Assembly (NCBI RefSeq): GCF_900465345.1
Contig: NZ_UEGO01000031.1
Span: 62,001-126,000, forward strand
Direction of reading: 5' to 3'
DNA length: 64,000 nucleotides
Source of the DNA: Asaia bogorensis
Lineage (GTDB): Bacteria; Pseudomonadota; Alphaproteobacteria; Acetobacterales; Acetobacteraceae
Each line of letters starts with the position of its first letter. Position 1 is the stretch's first letter. The translations under genes and the position numbers were made by a program. Below the pieces are notes generated by a model. The model made no database searches, was not told the DNA's origin, and worked only from the letters and a program-made list of their open reading frames with translations. Shown here in pieces: positions 52,963 through 63,554 of the stretch.

Positions 52963-53865
52963 ATGTCATTTCCGCAGCCGCCATCCAGACTGCCCGTTCA
53001 GGTGCCCTCAGGGATAATCAAGCTTGGCGTAGTCGCGCTGGGTGCTGTCGCGATCATTGCTGTGCTCAATCCGTTCTACCAGATTGCCTCAGGCTATTGC
53101 GGGATTCTCACCAATTTCGGTTCGGTCCAGCCCAATGCACTCGAACCGGGGCTGCATATCGCCATACCTGTCTATCAGAAGATCATTTCAGTCTCGACCC
53201 AGCCGCAAACTATCACCTCGCATGAGCAGGCTGCCACGCACGACCTTCAGGACGTACGCACGTCTGTCTCGGTCACGTTCCACATCGCACAGGCTGATGC
53301 CCCGGGTTTTTATCGTGATTTCCGCACGCTGGACATGCTCGCGCGCCGTATCATCGAACCCACGGTCTCGAATGACGTGAAGGCCATTACGGCCAATTAT
53401 AACGCCGAGGAACTCATCACGAAGCGGGATCTGGTCGACGGGCAGATCAAGGATCTGATCATCCGGTCGCTTCAGCCTTACCACCTGACCATTCATTCAG
53501 TGAACACAGCGAATTTCGCGTTCTCGACAGCCTATGCACAGGCGATCGAGGCCAAGCAGGTCGCCCAGCAACAGGCGCTTCAGGCCCAGTACACGTTGCA
53601 ACAGACGCAGATTTCGGCGCAGGCGCAAGTCGTACAGGCCAAGGCACAGGCCGACGCAGCCATTGCCACCGCTCAGGGGCAGGCGCAGGCACTACTGGTG
53701 ACCTCGCAGGCGCAGGCAAAAGCCAATAGCCTGGTCTCTCAATCCCTGACGCCGGCGCTGTTGCAGCAGAAGGCGCTTGATCGCTGGTCAGGCACCATGC
53801 CGACCTATCTGAGCGCAGGCGCTCCCCTGCCCTTCATCGGCACCATGGATGCCGTTCAGAAATAA
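52963..53865 (+). CDS. SPFH/prohibitin-family membrane protein
   Basis: A 300-residue stomatin/prohibitin-type protein. One membrane helix (IIKLGVVALGAVAIIAVL) is followed by the SPFH domain (GILTNFGSVQPNALEPGLHI, TSHEQAATHDLQDVRTSVSV, LARRIIEPTVSNDVKAI) and a Gln/Ala-rich coiled coil (AKQVAQQQALQAQYTLQQTQ) for ring oligomerisation. Family members organise membranes and scaffold proteases such as FtsH. No protease partner is adjacent. Confidence 0.9.
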   Translation: MSFPQPPSRLPVQVPSGIIKLGVVALGAVAIIAVLNPFYQIASGYCGILTNFGSVQPNALEPGLHIAIPVYQKIISVSTQPQTITSHEQAATHDLQDVRTSVSVTFHIAQADAPGFYRDFRTLDMLARRIIEPTVSNDVKAITANYNAEELITKRDLVDGQIKDLIIRSLQPYHLTIHSVNTANFAFSTAYAQAIEAKQVAQQQALQAQYTLQQTQISAQAQVVQAKAQADAAIATAQGQAQALLVTSQAQAKANSLVSQSLTPALLQQKALDRWSGTMPTYLSAGAPLPFIGTMDAVQK

Positions 53866-54153
53866 GGCGACAGCCCCTCGTTGATGGCGGGTCTTTCTTT
53901 CGGAAAAGGCCCCTCATCACTCCGGCGCACATCCAGCCTGCCCTCCCAGCTGGAATACAGATCGGATAGGCCATCGACCGGAGATCACTCCCTGCCTGAT
54001 CTGGCGCATTTTCTGCTTATGCGGCCATCGAGGGGACCAACGCTATAAATCGGACGGGTCATGTCCAAAGCTGCGATCCCGACCCGTTCACCTGTCCCCC
54101 TAAGGTGACGAAGCCTACGGGCAGTGATCTCACCAGTACGCCGCCCATAAAAA
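53866..54153. other. Intergenic region between SPFH gene and the groEL terminator
   Basis: About 290 bp between convergent genes with nothing recognised; no T-tailed hairpin for the SPFH gene is obvious. Confidence 0.35.
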
Positions 54154-54181
54154 AGCCGCCCTGTCTTGCGACAGGGCGGCT
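54148..54181 (-). terminator. Intrinsic terminator of groESL
   Basis: 12-bp stem AGCCGCCCTGTC / GACAGGGCGGCT with a short loop; on the minus strand it is followed by TTTTTTATG, 30 nt after the groEL stop. Confidence 0.93.
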
Positions 54182-54211
54182 CTTTCGTAACCTCGATGGA
54201 AAGGCGCTGGA

Positions 54212-55876
<1,665 letters not shown>

Positions 55877-55905
55877 TCAGTGTGCGAAAATGGGGAGGCT
55901 GGAAA

Positions 55906-56196
55906 TCAGCCGATCACACCCATGATGTCGCTTTCCTTCATGATCAGCAGCTCTTCGCCGTTGATCTTCACCTCGGTGCCGGACCACTTGCCGAACAGCA
56001 CGCGATCGCCAGCCTTGACGTCAAGTGCTACCAGCTGACCCTGCTCATTGCGGGCACCCGGACCAACGGAGACGATTTCGCCTTCCATGGGCTTTTCCTT
56101 GGCGGTGTCCGGAATGATGATGCCACCGGCCGTCTTCTGCTCGCCCTCAAGGCGGCGAACGACGACACGGTCATGCAAAGGCCGAAAATTTGTCAT
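55906..56196 (-). CDS. groES: Co-chaperonin GroES
   Basis: A 96-residue lid protein for Gro[22 protein letters not shown] and the mobile-loop [13 protein letters not shown] are visible, with the usual C-terminal [19 protein letters not shown]. Start ATG 56196; the 31 codons of upstream frame are leader sequence. First gene of groESL. Confidence 0.98.
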   Translation of the reverse strand: MTNFRPLHDRVVVRRLEGEQKTAGGIIIPDTAKEKPMEGEIVSVGPGARNEQGQLVALDVKAGDRVLFGKWSGTEVKINGEELLIMKESDIMGVIG

Positions 56197-56282
56197 AATG
56201 GATCGCTCCACTCTATCTCTAAGGCGGCGCCCTTGCTCAAAAGCAACGCCGCCGGTTTGCGCGCCCGCTAAGCCGCAGCGCG

Positions 56283-56309
56283 TTAGCACTCCCGTAGCGA
56301 GAGTGCCAA
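56283..56309. promoter_or_regulatory. CIRCE operator (HrcA site) of groESL
   Basis: TTAGCACTC-N9-GAGTGCCAA, one base from the canonical TTAGCACTC-N9-GAGTGCTAA, 87 bp upstream of the groES start. HrcA represses groESL here in the absence of heat stress. Confidence 0.95.
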
Positions 56310-56310
56310 A

Positions 56311-56339
56311 CAGGTAAGAGAGCCCCCGCCCAGCGTCAA
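56311..56339 (-). promoter_or_regulatory. Probable groESL promoter
   Basis: On the minus strand, TTGACG (56339-56334), a 17-bp spacer, and TACCTG (56316-56311), immediately before the CIRCE element, which would cover the start site. The -10 is a poor match, so an RpoH component is possible. Confidence 0.5.
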
Positions 56340-56423
56340 GACCCCCGCCATATCTGCCATCCGAATTTCATCAAAAAATCAGTAAGCCGGCGCTTGCTCA
56401 TTTCCCGGCCGGGGGACGTTCGA

Positions 56424-56627
56424 TCATTTGCCCTCATCAGGCAAATGCGGCGCACCTTCGAGCCGGGCGCCATCGACCTCGCGCTTCAGACGGTTTTTTT
56501 CCTGCGTTGTTCTGGCGCGCTCGCCCTTGCTCTGCCCGAAAAGATGCCGGTTTTCATCGGCCTGGCGAGCATCCTTCTCACGCGCCAGACGTTTGCGTAC
56601 CCGACGCAGGTTGACGATCTCTGCCAT
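56424..56627 (-). CDS. DUF4169-family small protein
   Basis: A 67-residue basic protein beginning MAEIVNLRRVRKRLAREKD, then NRHLFGQSKGERARTTQEKN and a charged tail. This N-terminal pattern is DUF4169, found in many alphaproteobacteria and of unknown function. Start ATG 56627 with CAGGAGC upstream; the longer frame is not supported. It is divergent from the dienelactone hydrolase gene. Confidence 0.82.
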   Translation of the reverse strand: MAEIVNLRRVRKRLAREKDARQADENRHLFGQSKGERARTTQEKNRLKREVDGARLEGAPHLPDEGK

Positions 56628-56677
56628 GTTATCGTTGCTCCTGATTAAGATGAACAAGCAAGAAGGAGGGCCGCTCC

Positions 56678-57352
56678 ATGGGACGCCTGATATCCCTGAC
56701 CGCCTCGGATACGCATCATTTTTCTGCCTATGAGGCAGGCGACGCCAAGGCACGTCGCGCTCTCGTGGTAGTTCAGGAAATCTTCGGCCTTACCGATCAC
56801 ATCCGTGCCGTGTGCGATGAACTCGCAGAACGTCATGGCTATCATGTGATCGCCCCCGCCCTGTTTGATCGTGCAGAGCGCGATGTGGTTCTCCCCTATG
56901 ATTCCGATGGCATGACCGAGGGCCTCGCCTTGCGCGAGAAAATCAGTCCCGATGTATTGCAGGCCGATATCACCGCAGCTTGCCATGCCCTGAATCATCA
57001 CGGTCACTCGAAGGTCGGCATACTGGGCTTCTGCTGGGGCGGTCTCGTAGCATGGGAGGCGGCGACCCGTACGCGCAATTTCGCGGCTGCCTGCGCCTGG
57101 TATGGCGGCGGTATCGCAGCACTCAGCCACGAAAAGCCCCACTGCCCGGTGCAACTGCATTTTGGCGGTGAGGACGACCATATTCCTCATACCGACATCA
57201 ACACCATTCGCGAAAACAGGCCCGAGGTCGAGATCTTCGTTTATGACGACGCTGGTCACGGCTTTGGCTGCAATGATCGTCCGAGCTTCAACAAGCCGGC
57301 CCGGGATCTCGCCCATGAACGCAGCATGGCTTTCTTCGAGTCCCATCTCTGA
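56678..57352 (+). CDS. Dienelactone hydrolase family protein
   Basis: A 224-residue alpha/beta-hydrolase. The Cys nucleophile is in GILGFCWGG, with GGEDDHIP and VYDDAGHGFGC contributing the Asp and His of the triad, as in dienelactone hydrolase (CLC/DLH). The first part includes VVVQEIFGLTDHIRAVCDEL, a standard family feature. No chlorocatechol genes are nearby, so the substrate is probably another ester or lactone. Ribosome site AAGGAGGG. Confidence 0.9.
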   Translation: MGRLISLTASDTHHFSAYEAGDAKARRALVVVQEIFGLTDHIRAVCDELAERHGYHVIAPALFDRAERDVVLPYDSDGMTEGLALREKISPDVLQADITAACHALNHHGHSKVGILGFCWGGLVAWEAATRTRNFAAACAWYGGGIAALSHEKPHCPVQLHFGGEDDHIPHTDINTIRENRPEVEIFVYDDAGHGFGCNDRPSFNKPARDLAHERSMAFFESHL

Positions 57353-57381
57353 TATCCCACCCCCTACACAGGACACCGCAC

Positions 57382-57702
57382 ATGCCCGCAGACAGTACCA
57401 ATCCGCTCGTCGACAGCCCCGAGCGCGATGCCCGCATTGCCGCCAAGGCAAAGGAACTCTGGGAAGCCGATGGCAAGCCCGGATGTGGGCCTGAAGCCTA
57501 TCAGGAGAACGCCTCTGAGATTATCGGCATGGAGGAACACCCCCATGCAGGTGAAATCCCCGTGAAGGATCTGCCTGATCCGCAGTTTGCGGATGTTCAG
57601 GTCGAAAATGCTGAAATCCAGCAGAACCTCGGTGAATTCCCTGAGCGTCAGACCGATCAGGGCGACCGTGAGCATTTCCCGGAGAAACAGGATCAGGCCT
57701 GA
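57382..57702 (+). CDS. Small acidic DUF2934-like protein
   Basis: A 106-residue acidic, hydrophilic protein. The N-terminal ARIAAKAKELWEADGKPGC matches DUF2934 (Ala-x-x-x-Trp-Glu-x-x-Gly-x-Pro), a short domain of unknown function. The rest is low-complexity Glu/Pro/Asp/Gln (HPHAGEIPVKDLPDPQFAD). It follows the hydrolase gene closely (AGGACAC site) and ends before a bidirectional terminator. Confidence 0.7.
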   Translation: MPADSTNPLVDSPERDARIAAKAKELWEADGKPGCGPEAYQENASEIIGMEEHPHAGEIPVKDLPDPQFADVQVENAEIQQNLGEFPERQTDQGDREHFPEKQDQA

Positions 57703-57773
57703 TCACTCTTGCACTCATGGGAGCGGGCGTATGCTTCCCAAGGTGGAACGCAAAAAGTACTTTGCTTCAACAG

Positions 57774-57805
57774 AAAAAGGCTGACCCTCTCGGGTCAGCC
57801 TTTTT
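57774..57805. terminator. Bidirectional intrinsic terminator
   Basis: 14-bp stem AAAAAGGCTGACCC / GGGTCAGCCTTTTT with a TCTC loop, between the DUF2934 gene and convergent mtnP. A and T runs on both sides. Confidence 0.93.
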
Positions 57806-57834
57806 CATTCCAGCCTATCAAGACAAGCCCGTTT

Positions 57835-58722
57835 TCAGCGCAGAACGCGGCCCGCAACGGCGTCGAGCTTTGCCAGCATGGCAGGGTCACGTGATACCGG
57901 AGCTGTGATGATCGCATGATCCAGCGCCCGCTCCGCACCTGAAGGGCACAGGCCGCGCTTCTTGCCGAGTTCAGGGATGATGGCCTTGACCAGCGCCTTC
58001 GCCTTGGCGGCGTTCTGGGTCATGACTGCCACAACCGCGTCGACCGTCACGGAGTCATGGTCGTCGTGCCAGCAATCGTAATCAGTCACCATGGCAATGC
58101 TAGCATAGCACATCTCGGCTTCACGGGCGAGTTTGGCCTCTGGCATGTTGGTCATACCAATGACCGAGCAACCCCACTGACGGTAGAGCTCGCTTTCTGC
58201 GCGGGTTGAGAATTGCGGCCCTTCCATCACGAGATAGGTTCCGCCACGCACCATCGGCACGCCAATCTTATCGGCCTGCCCGGCAATCACGTCGCCCATA
58301 CGGGCCGAAACCGGATCGGCCATGCCGACATGGGCCACGCAGCCACGACCGAAAAAGGTCTTTTCACGCGCAAATGAGCGGTCGATGAACTGGTCAACCA
58401 GAACGAACTGTCCCGGAGGCAGATCCTCACGGAGCGAGCCAACAGCGGAAAGGGAGACAATATCGGTCACACCGACGCGCTTGAGCGCATCGATATTAGC
58501 GCGGAAATTGAGTTCTGACGGCGGAATGGGATGACCACGGCCATGGCGCGGCAGGAACACGCAGCGCACGCCATCCAGTCGGCCGAACAGCAATTCGTCG
58601 GAGGGCTCACCCCAGGGGGTTTCGACCCGACGCCATTCCTTTTCTTCCAGACCGTCAATGTCATACAGCCCGGACCCGCCAATAAGGCCGATCACGGGTT
58701 CGATGGTCACGTTTTCAGTCAT
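57835..58722 (-). CDS. mtnP: S-methyl-5'-thioadenosine phosphorylase
   Basis: A 295-residue phosphorylase that cleaves methylthioadenosine (from polyamine or AHL synthesis) to adenine and a sugar phosphate. Visible: VIGLIGGSGLYDIDGL (phosphate loop), FLPRHGRGHPIPPSELNFRA, MEGPQFSTRAESELYRQWG, IGMTNMPEAKLAREAEMCYA and TDYDCWHDDHDSV, the last two with purine-binding Asp residues. ATG 58722 is preferred, the 16 upstream codons being unlike the family. Confidence 0.95.
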   Translation of the reverse strand: MTENVTIEPVIGLIGGSGLYDIDGLEEKEWRRVETPWGEPSDELLFGRLDGVRCVFLPRHGRGHPIPPSELNFRANIDALKRVGVTDIVSLSAVGSLREDLPPGQFVLVDQFIDRSFAREKTFFGRGCVAHVGMADPVSARMGDVIAGQADKIGVPMVRGGTYLVMEGPQFSTRAESELYRQWGCSVIGMTNMPEAKLAREAEMCYASIAMVTDYDCWHDDHDSVTVDAVVAVMTQNAAKAKALVKAIIPELGKKRGLCPSGAERALDHAIITAPVSRDPAMLAKLDAVAGRVLR

Positions 58723-58900
58723 GCCGAACTGCCTTTGCTCTATGTCGGTAAATCTCGCGTTCAGGAACACCAGAATGGCTGGCTTCGCAACCTGTCAGTG
58801 TTTTCATTCTGCCCCGCATGGCCCTGTTCTGACGATTCTGATATGGCTCTAGGCTCTCAGGCCGGCACAAGACCGGCTGGAACAGAATGTGGAGCTTGCC

Positions 58901-59842
58901 ATGAGCGAGACCTTGGACCCCAAGACATTTGGCACCCTCATCCGGGACGACGTGCCTCATGACTCTTTCAAGGAAAAGGCGCGGCACTGGTTCGAGACCC
59001 TGCGCGATAAAATCTGCGCCTCCTACGAGGCTATCGAGGACGAGGCAGTCGCCAGCAACTCGCCCGTCCTGCGTGATAAAACCGAGGCCGGTCGTTTCGT
59101 TCGCACCGCGTGGAACCGTAGCGAGGACCCCGACAGTGCCCTGCAGGGCAGTGGTGTCATGTCCGTCATGCGCGGGCGCGTCTTCGAGAAAGTCGGCGTC
59201 AATGTCTCGACAGTCTGGGGCGAGTTCTCACCCGAGTTCCGCAAGAACATGCCGGGTGCTGATGTCGATCCCCGTTTTTTTGCGACAGGCATCTCGCTCG
59301 TGGCCCATCCATGCAATCCGCATGTGAGTGCAGCGCATTTCAACACCCGCATGATCATCACCAGCAATGGCTGGTTTGGCGGCGGCGGCGATATTACGCC
59401 CATGTTCCCTGACAGCGCTGAGGCGCAGGAAGATGCTGCTGCGTTTCACGAGACGTTTCGCAAGGCCTGTCAGCCCCACGACCCGACCTATTACGAGAAG
59501 TTCAAGGCCTGGTGCGACGAGTATTTCTTCCTGCATCATCGCGGTGAACCGCGCGGGCTTGGCGGCATCTTCTACGATCACTTCGACAGCGGTGACGCCG
59601 AGAAGGATTTCGCTTTCACGAAGGATGTCGGTCTGGCTTTTTACGAGGCGTATCCACGTGCCGTTCGTGCGCGCATGATGCACCCATGGACCGAGGCAGA
59701 TCGCGAGGCCCAGCTGATACGACGTGGTCGCTATGTCGAGTTCAATCTGATACATGATCGCGGCACCGTGTTTGGCCTCAAGACTGGGGGCAACACGGAA
59801 GCGATCCTCATGAGCATGCCACCCGAGGTCAAATGGCCCTGA
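58901..59842 (+). CDS. hemF: Coproporphyrinogen III oxidase, oxygen-dependent
   Basis: A 313-residue enzyme that converts coproporphyrinogen III to protoporphyrinogen IX with O2, in heme synthesis. Typical segments: [46 protein letters not shown] and [20 protein letters not shown]. Start ATG 58901 with GGAG ten nt upstream. It supplies heme for the cyo oxidase and the tri-heme peroxidase found elsewhere in the window. A hairpin without a T run follows (59851-59874). Confidence 0.97.
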   Translation: MSETLDPKTFGTLIRDDVPHDSFKEKARHWFETLRDKICASYEAIEDEAVASNSPVLRDKTEAGRFVRTAWNRSEDPDSALQGSGVMSVMRGRVFEKVGVNVSTVWGEFSPEFRKNMPGADVDPRFFATGISLVAHPCNPHVSAAHFNTRMIITSNGWFGGGGDITPMFPDSAEAQEDAAAFHETFRKACQPHDPTYYEKFKAWCDEYFFLHHRGEPRGLGGIFYDHFDSGDAEKDFAFTKDVGLAFYEAYPRAVRARMMHPWTEADREAQLIRRGRYVEFNLIHDRGTVFGLKTGGNTEAILMSMPPEVKWP

Positions 59843-59948
59843 CAGGGCTTGCTCCGGGGGTGCGCTCCCGGAGCGGGGCGACACGATTTAGCCGCAATCA
59901 TCTGGCTTACCGGCGAAAGCTGGCCAGTCGGGCGGTGAAAGGGAAGAA

Positions 59949-61076
59949 GTGCGCTACAGGATGACGTCTCTCGCGACAGGTGGAAGTCCAACCCGCCGCA
60001 CATTCCTCTCGGCCATTGTCGCATCCAATCTTGCTGCAATCCTCCCGGCACGGGCTTGGGAGGATGGTGAGCGTGGGATATCGACACCCTCGCTCATCGA
60101 TTCACCACGGCTTATCGTTGGTGGCGGTCCCGACTCTTTGCCAGGACAGGTTGCTCCACTGGTAGCCAATGCTCTGGCTGCCGGCCTCAACACCCCACCG
60201 CCCATTGCGGTTCATTATGACATGGGCCGCGATGGCGTGACGGCCGCCAATCTGTTCGATAATGTCAGTCCCGAAGCCGATGGTGGCACCGCAATCCTCG
60301 CACCGGGAGCCGCCCTGATCGCCTCCCTTTCGGGCGATGCCCGTGTACATTTCGATTTCTCACGCTGGGCTGCCCTGATCATGGCACGCCGCCCGGTTGT
60401 AACACTGGCACGCGCCGAACTGCATCGCACCATACGCTCACGCCTGAGCGGGCTGTTTCATGACCGGCCTGTTAGGCTCGCCGTATCCCATCCCACCGGT
60501 GTGGAACTGTCCAGCCTTCTGGGGCTCTCTCTTCTCGGGCTTCATCCCCTGCCTGTCGCTGGCTATGCCAGCAAGGCTGAAGCGATGGAGGCCCTTAAAT
60601 CCGGACAGGTCGATGCCGTACAGCTTACGCCCGGCCCCGGGGATGATCTGGGCGCCGATATTGCGACAGCGCCGGAGGGGATCAAGCCGATTTTCTGTTC
60701 TGGCCCGTCGATAGCCAACGTACCGGGCTTCGAAGCGACATATCTCATGGCCCGGGGTCACGCCCCGGCAGGTGCCCTGTTCGAAGCGTGGCGCGCTGTC
60801 TCCAGCGCAGCCGCTTCGGCACTCGTCCTGGCGTTACCCATGCTCACACCGCCTCTGTCCATTGCCCGCTGGCGGCACGCGTCGCAGGAAGCGATCTCGG
60901 ACAGCGCCTTACGAAGCTGGAATGACACGCAGCATCTTACGGTGGTGGCCGGGGCTGACGCCGCGCCCCTGCTGAACCAGTGCATGCCGGAACTCACCTC
61001 GCTTCTGGCACTGCGGCGTTGGATCAATAACAACCAGCCGCGTTGGCGTCAGGGTCAGGAAACGCGTCCTACCTGA
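59949..61076 (+). CDS. Tat-exported solute-binding-like protein
   Basis: A 375-residue protein with a twin-arginine signal (TRRTFLSAIVASNLAAIL, R16 R17) ending near PARA. The mature part has LIVGGGPDSLPGQVAPLVANAL and a second lobe with GVELSSLLGLSLLGLHPLPVA, resembling the TctC/Bug two-lobed receptors, though I am not certain of the family. No TctA or TctB partner is next to it. GTG 59949 is the longest start; ATG 59961 is an alternative that keeps the Tat motif. Confidence 0.6.
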   Translation: MRYRMTSLATGGSPTRRTFLSAIVASNLAAILPARAWEDGERGISTPSLIDSPRLIVGGGPDSLPGQVAPLVANALAAGLNTPPPIAVHYDMGRDGVTAANLFDNVSPEADGGTAILAPGAALIASLSGDARVHFDFSRWAALIMARRPVVTLARAELHRTIRSRLSGLFHDRPVRLAVSHPTGVELSSLLGLSLLGLHPLPVAGYASKAEAMEALKSGQVDAVQLTPGPGDDLGADIATAPEGIKPIFCSGPSIANVPGFEATYLMARGHAPAGALFEAWRAVSSAAASALVLALPMLTPPLSIARWRHASQEAISDSALRSWNDTQHLTVVAGADAAPLLNQCMPELTSLLALRRWINNNQPRWRQGQETRPT

Positions 61077-61141
61077 CGACGCGTCAGATTATTTCGCGGG
61101 AAAAGATACAGCCGCGCATAACCGGCCCGGACTACGTCGCC

Positions 61142-61768
61142 TCAAAGACGATGACGCGCCCTGAGCAAAATACGCACAGCGCCCTTATTGCGTTTATGGG
61201 TATGGACGACCGCGAGGATGAGGGGCCGCAGATCGCCCCGCTCCAGCCAGTGGGGCAACTCCTGTCGGATCACACCACCTTCCTGCCCGCTGCCAAGCCC
61301 GGTAATCACCTCCACACAGCGTATACCCTGCTTGCTCGCCGCATGCAGAAAATGATGAAGCTTGTAAAAGGCGTCCTGAGCAAAATGCCCATGCAGGTCG
61401 AGGCGCTTCTGCGGCTTCATCTTGCCGGTCGCCAGAGCGTTCCATGACGTCGTATCCAGACCCGGCTGCCGGCCATTGATTTCGAGGCGATCGTGAATAA
61501 TGGCGGGCTTTGCAGCAGGAATTGCCACACGCATAACCTCACGCACCACATAGCGCGGCGCTGGCGAAGCCTTGCTGGTCGCAGGATCTACAGCTCCGGC
61601 GGCATCACGCTGAGCACTGCGCCCCGACGCGATGGGACGCATGTTTTTACCTCCCGACGCGGCACCAGAGCGCCGGCCGGCACGCCCGGCAGCACGAAGG
61701 GGCATGATCGTGCGCGTGAAAGCCTGCCACAACGTCTCATCTTCAGAACTCAGATCACGTCGCGACAC
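61142..61768 (-). CDS. Smr-domain protein
   Basis: A 208-residue protein with a C-terminal Smr domain: LDLHGHFAQDAFYKLHHFLH, CVEVITGLGSGQEGGVIRQE, and LAVVHTHKRNKGAVRILLR, where LDLHG and the HTH-x-x-x-x-G region match family motifs. Smr domains nick or cut structured DNA or RNA. The N-terminal 110 residues are basic and probably disordered (GRAGRRSGAASGGKNMR). GTG start with AAGGAAC upstream. It is directly downstream of the cytochrome c peroxidase gene. Confidence 0.85.
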   Translation of the reverse strand: MSRRDLSSEDETLWQAFTRTIMPLRAAGRAGRRSGAASGGKNMRPIASGRSAQRDAAGAVDPATSKASPAPRYVVREVMRVAIPAAKPAIIHDRLEINGRQPGLDTTSWNALATGKMKPQKRLDLHGHFAQDAFYKLHHFLHAASKQGIRCVEVITGLGSGQEGGVIRQELPHWLERGDLRPLILAVVHTHKRNKGAVRILLRARHRL

Positions 61769-61824
61769 GGCTGTTCCTTCGTGACGCGCACGGACACGCG
61801 TTCAGATCTCAGGGCATTGCGCCC

Positions 61825-63312
61825 TTATGGCGCATCCTGCTGTGTTTCCGGCGCCTTCAAGGGTGGCTCCGCAACGACCTGTTGCAGTGGCACGCCCTGA
61901 TACTTGCCAGTCAGGGTTTTGAGGAAAGCAACGATATCGTCAACATCCTGCTTCGACAACGCTGCGTAGGGCGTCTGGTAACGGGCCATCTGACGCACGG
62001 CATCCGCCAGAGTTGCGGCACTGCCATCATGAAAATAAGGGGCCGTCAGCGCAACGTTACGCAGGTTGGGCACCTTGAATTTCTGATGGTCATCGAGCGC
62101 ATGGGTGAAACCCTCACGCCCTGAGTCCACATCGGTCAGCTCTGCCTTGCGATCCGTGAAATACGGCCCCTCCAGCCCCATAACCTCATAGGCATCGCCG
62201 CCCACGGCCACGCCGCTGTGGCAGCCCGAGCAACCAATCGCCTTGAAGCGCTCATAGCCGCGCTTTTCCTGCGCCGTAATCGCATTGTTATCCCCCTTGA
62301 GATAAAGGTCGAACGGGCTGTCAGGGGTGATCAGGGTTTTTTCATACTCGGCAATGGCATTGGTGACCGTGCCTTGATTGATCGCGTTGGGGCCATAGAG
62401 CGCCTCGAACGCTGTGTGATATTCCGGCACAGCGGCGATGATGGCGGCCACGGCGGGCCAATCATGCGACCCCATTTCCACCGGGTTGGTTACAGGTCCC
62501 GCGGCCTGAGCCGCAAGATCCACTGCACGTCCATTCCAGAACTGGGCCACGTTGAACACGGCATTATACACGCTGGGTACGTTGATCGGGCCTTTCTGGC
62601 CGTTGATTCCCGTTGCCGTGACGAGATTATCCACGCCTCCCTTATCGAGCCCGTGGCAGCTAGCGCAATTCAGCTTGCCATCACCCGAAAGACGACGATC
62701 AAAGAAAAGCTGCCGACCCAGTTCAGCCTTCGTCCAGTCCACCGGCAAGCTCTCGGGAATAGGCTGAATGACCTCTCCCGCAAATTGCGGCGCGACCCCG
62801 GGGGTTGCGTAATAGCGACGACGCTGATCCGCCACCCACGCCAGCACATCGCCACGGGCCTTTTCAGTCATATACGCATGGGGGTGCATGAGCAGATAGG
62901 CCGCCGGCGGCATGCGGTTCTGGCTGATCACCTCCTCGATACGAGACAATTGTTCGACCGAGGGCGGCTTGCCTGCCTGGAACGCCGCAAGGATAGGCTC
63001 GAAACGGAAATGCCTCTGCCCCGCTACCAGATCGCGCTCCATGATCCGATTGGCAAAAGGCAGCCTGAAATAGAACGGGAGGTCTGCGTTGCGCGTATGG
63101 CAGTAATCGCAGCGTGTTTCCTGAAATGCCTGAAACGCGGCCAATGCCTTGGGGTCGTGCCATGTCGCGCTGCTCGTTGGCAGACGCGGCGCACCCTGAT
63201 GATCGAAATGGGTCAGATAAGCGATTGTGGCGCCGTAGGCCGCAATCCCCGCGACCGCCAGTCCGGCAATGGTTCTTCTTATGAGTTTTTTCTTCCCGGC
63301 GGCATCCGACAA
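61825..63312 (-). CDS. Tri-heme cytochrome c/quinol peroxidase (YhjA-like)
   Basis: A 495-residue membrane-anchored peroxidase with three heme c motifs: CDYCH (residues 68-72), CASCH (216-220) and CSGCH (361-365). One N-terminal helix (RTIAGLAVAGIAAYGATIAYL) fixes it in the inner membrane, the active domains being periplasmic. The first heme domain is extra to the classical two-heme CcpA, as in E. coli YhjA/Ccp, which takes electrons from quinol to reduce H2O2. TTG 63312 is chosen, since GGAG is 8 nt upstream; TTG 63327 is an alternative. An FNR-like box lies 81-94 bp upstream. Confidence 0.9.
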   Translation of the reverse strand: MSDAAGKKKLIRRTIAGLAVAGIAAYGATIAYLTHFDHQGAPRLPTSSATWHDPKALAAFQAFQETRCDYCHTRNADLPFYFRLPFANRIMERDLVAGQRHFRFEPILAAFQAGKPPSVEQLSRIEEVISQNRMPPAAYLLMHPHAYMTEKARGDVLAWVADQRRRYYATPGVAPQFAGEVIQPIPESLPVDWTKAELGRQLFFDRRLSGDGKLNCASCHGLDKGGVDNLVTATGINGQKGPINVPSVYNAVFNVAQFWNGRAVDLAAQAAGPVTNPVEMGSHDWPAVAAIIAAVPEYHTAFEALYGPNAINQGTVTNAIAEYEKTLITPDSPFDLYLKGDNNAITAQEKRGYERFKAIGCSGCHSGVAVGGDAYEVMGLEGPYFTDRKAELTDVDSGREGFTHALDDHQKFKVPNLRNVALTAPYFHDGSAATLADAVRQMARYQTPYAALSKQDVDDIVAFLKTLTGKYQGVPLQQVVAEPPLKAPETQQDAP

Positions 63313-63392
63313 CCGACAATCTCCCAATTCTTGCAGATTGGGGCACCATGTCCAAACAGGTTGCGCCTGTCAAAGTATTGTTACCGATGACC

Positions 63393-63406
63393 TTGATAGG
63401 TATCAC
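63393..63406. promoter_or_regulatory. FNR-like box upstream of the tri-heme peroxidase
   Basis: TTGATAGGTATCAC, matching TTGAT-N4-ATCAA at 9 of 10 positions, about 80-95 bp before the peroxidase start. E. coli YhjA is itself FNR-activated. The flanking AT-rich stretch (63405-63425) fits a promoter. Confidence 0.5.
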
Positions 63407-63554
63407 CGATAATATTAATCTATTTTAACGATATGTCATTTTTGCGCACGCGCTACATGCCTGATACAGCAGCTTCGGCTTCAGAGACTACAGCAGTCAA
63501 TCACGGTCGTCCTGCCGCACATCAGGGGATGGGGGATGGTTGCAGGATCTCCCA

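Noticed and set aside
62218-63390. A 390-codon plus-strand frame antisense to the tri-heme peroxidase
   Set aside because: Shadow frame; the minus strand has three heme motifs and a membrane anchor.
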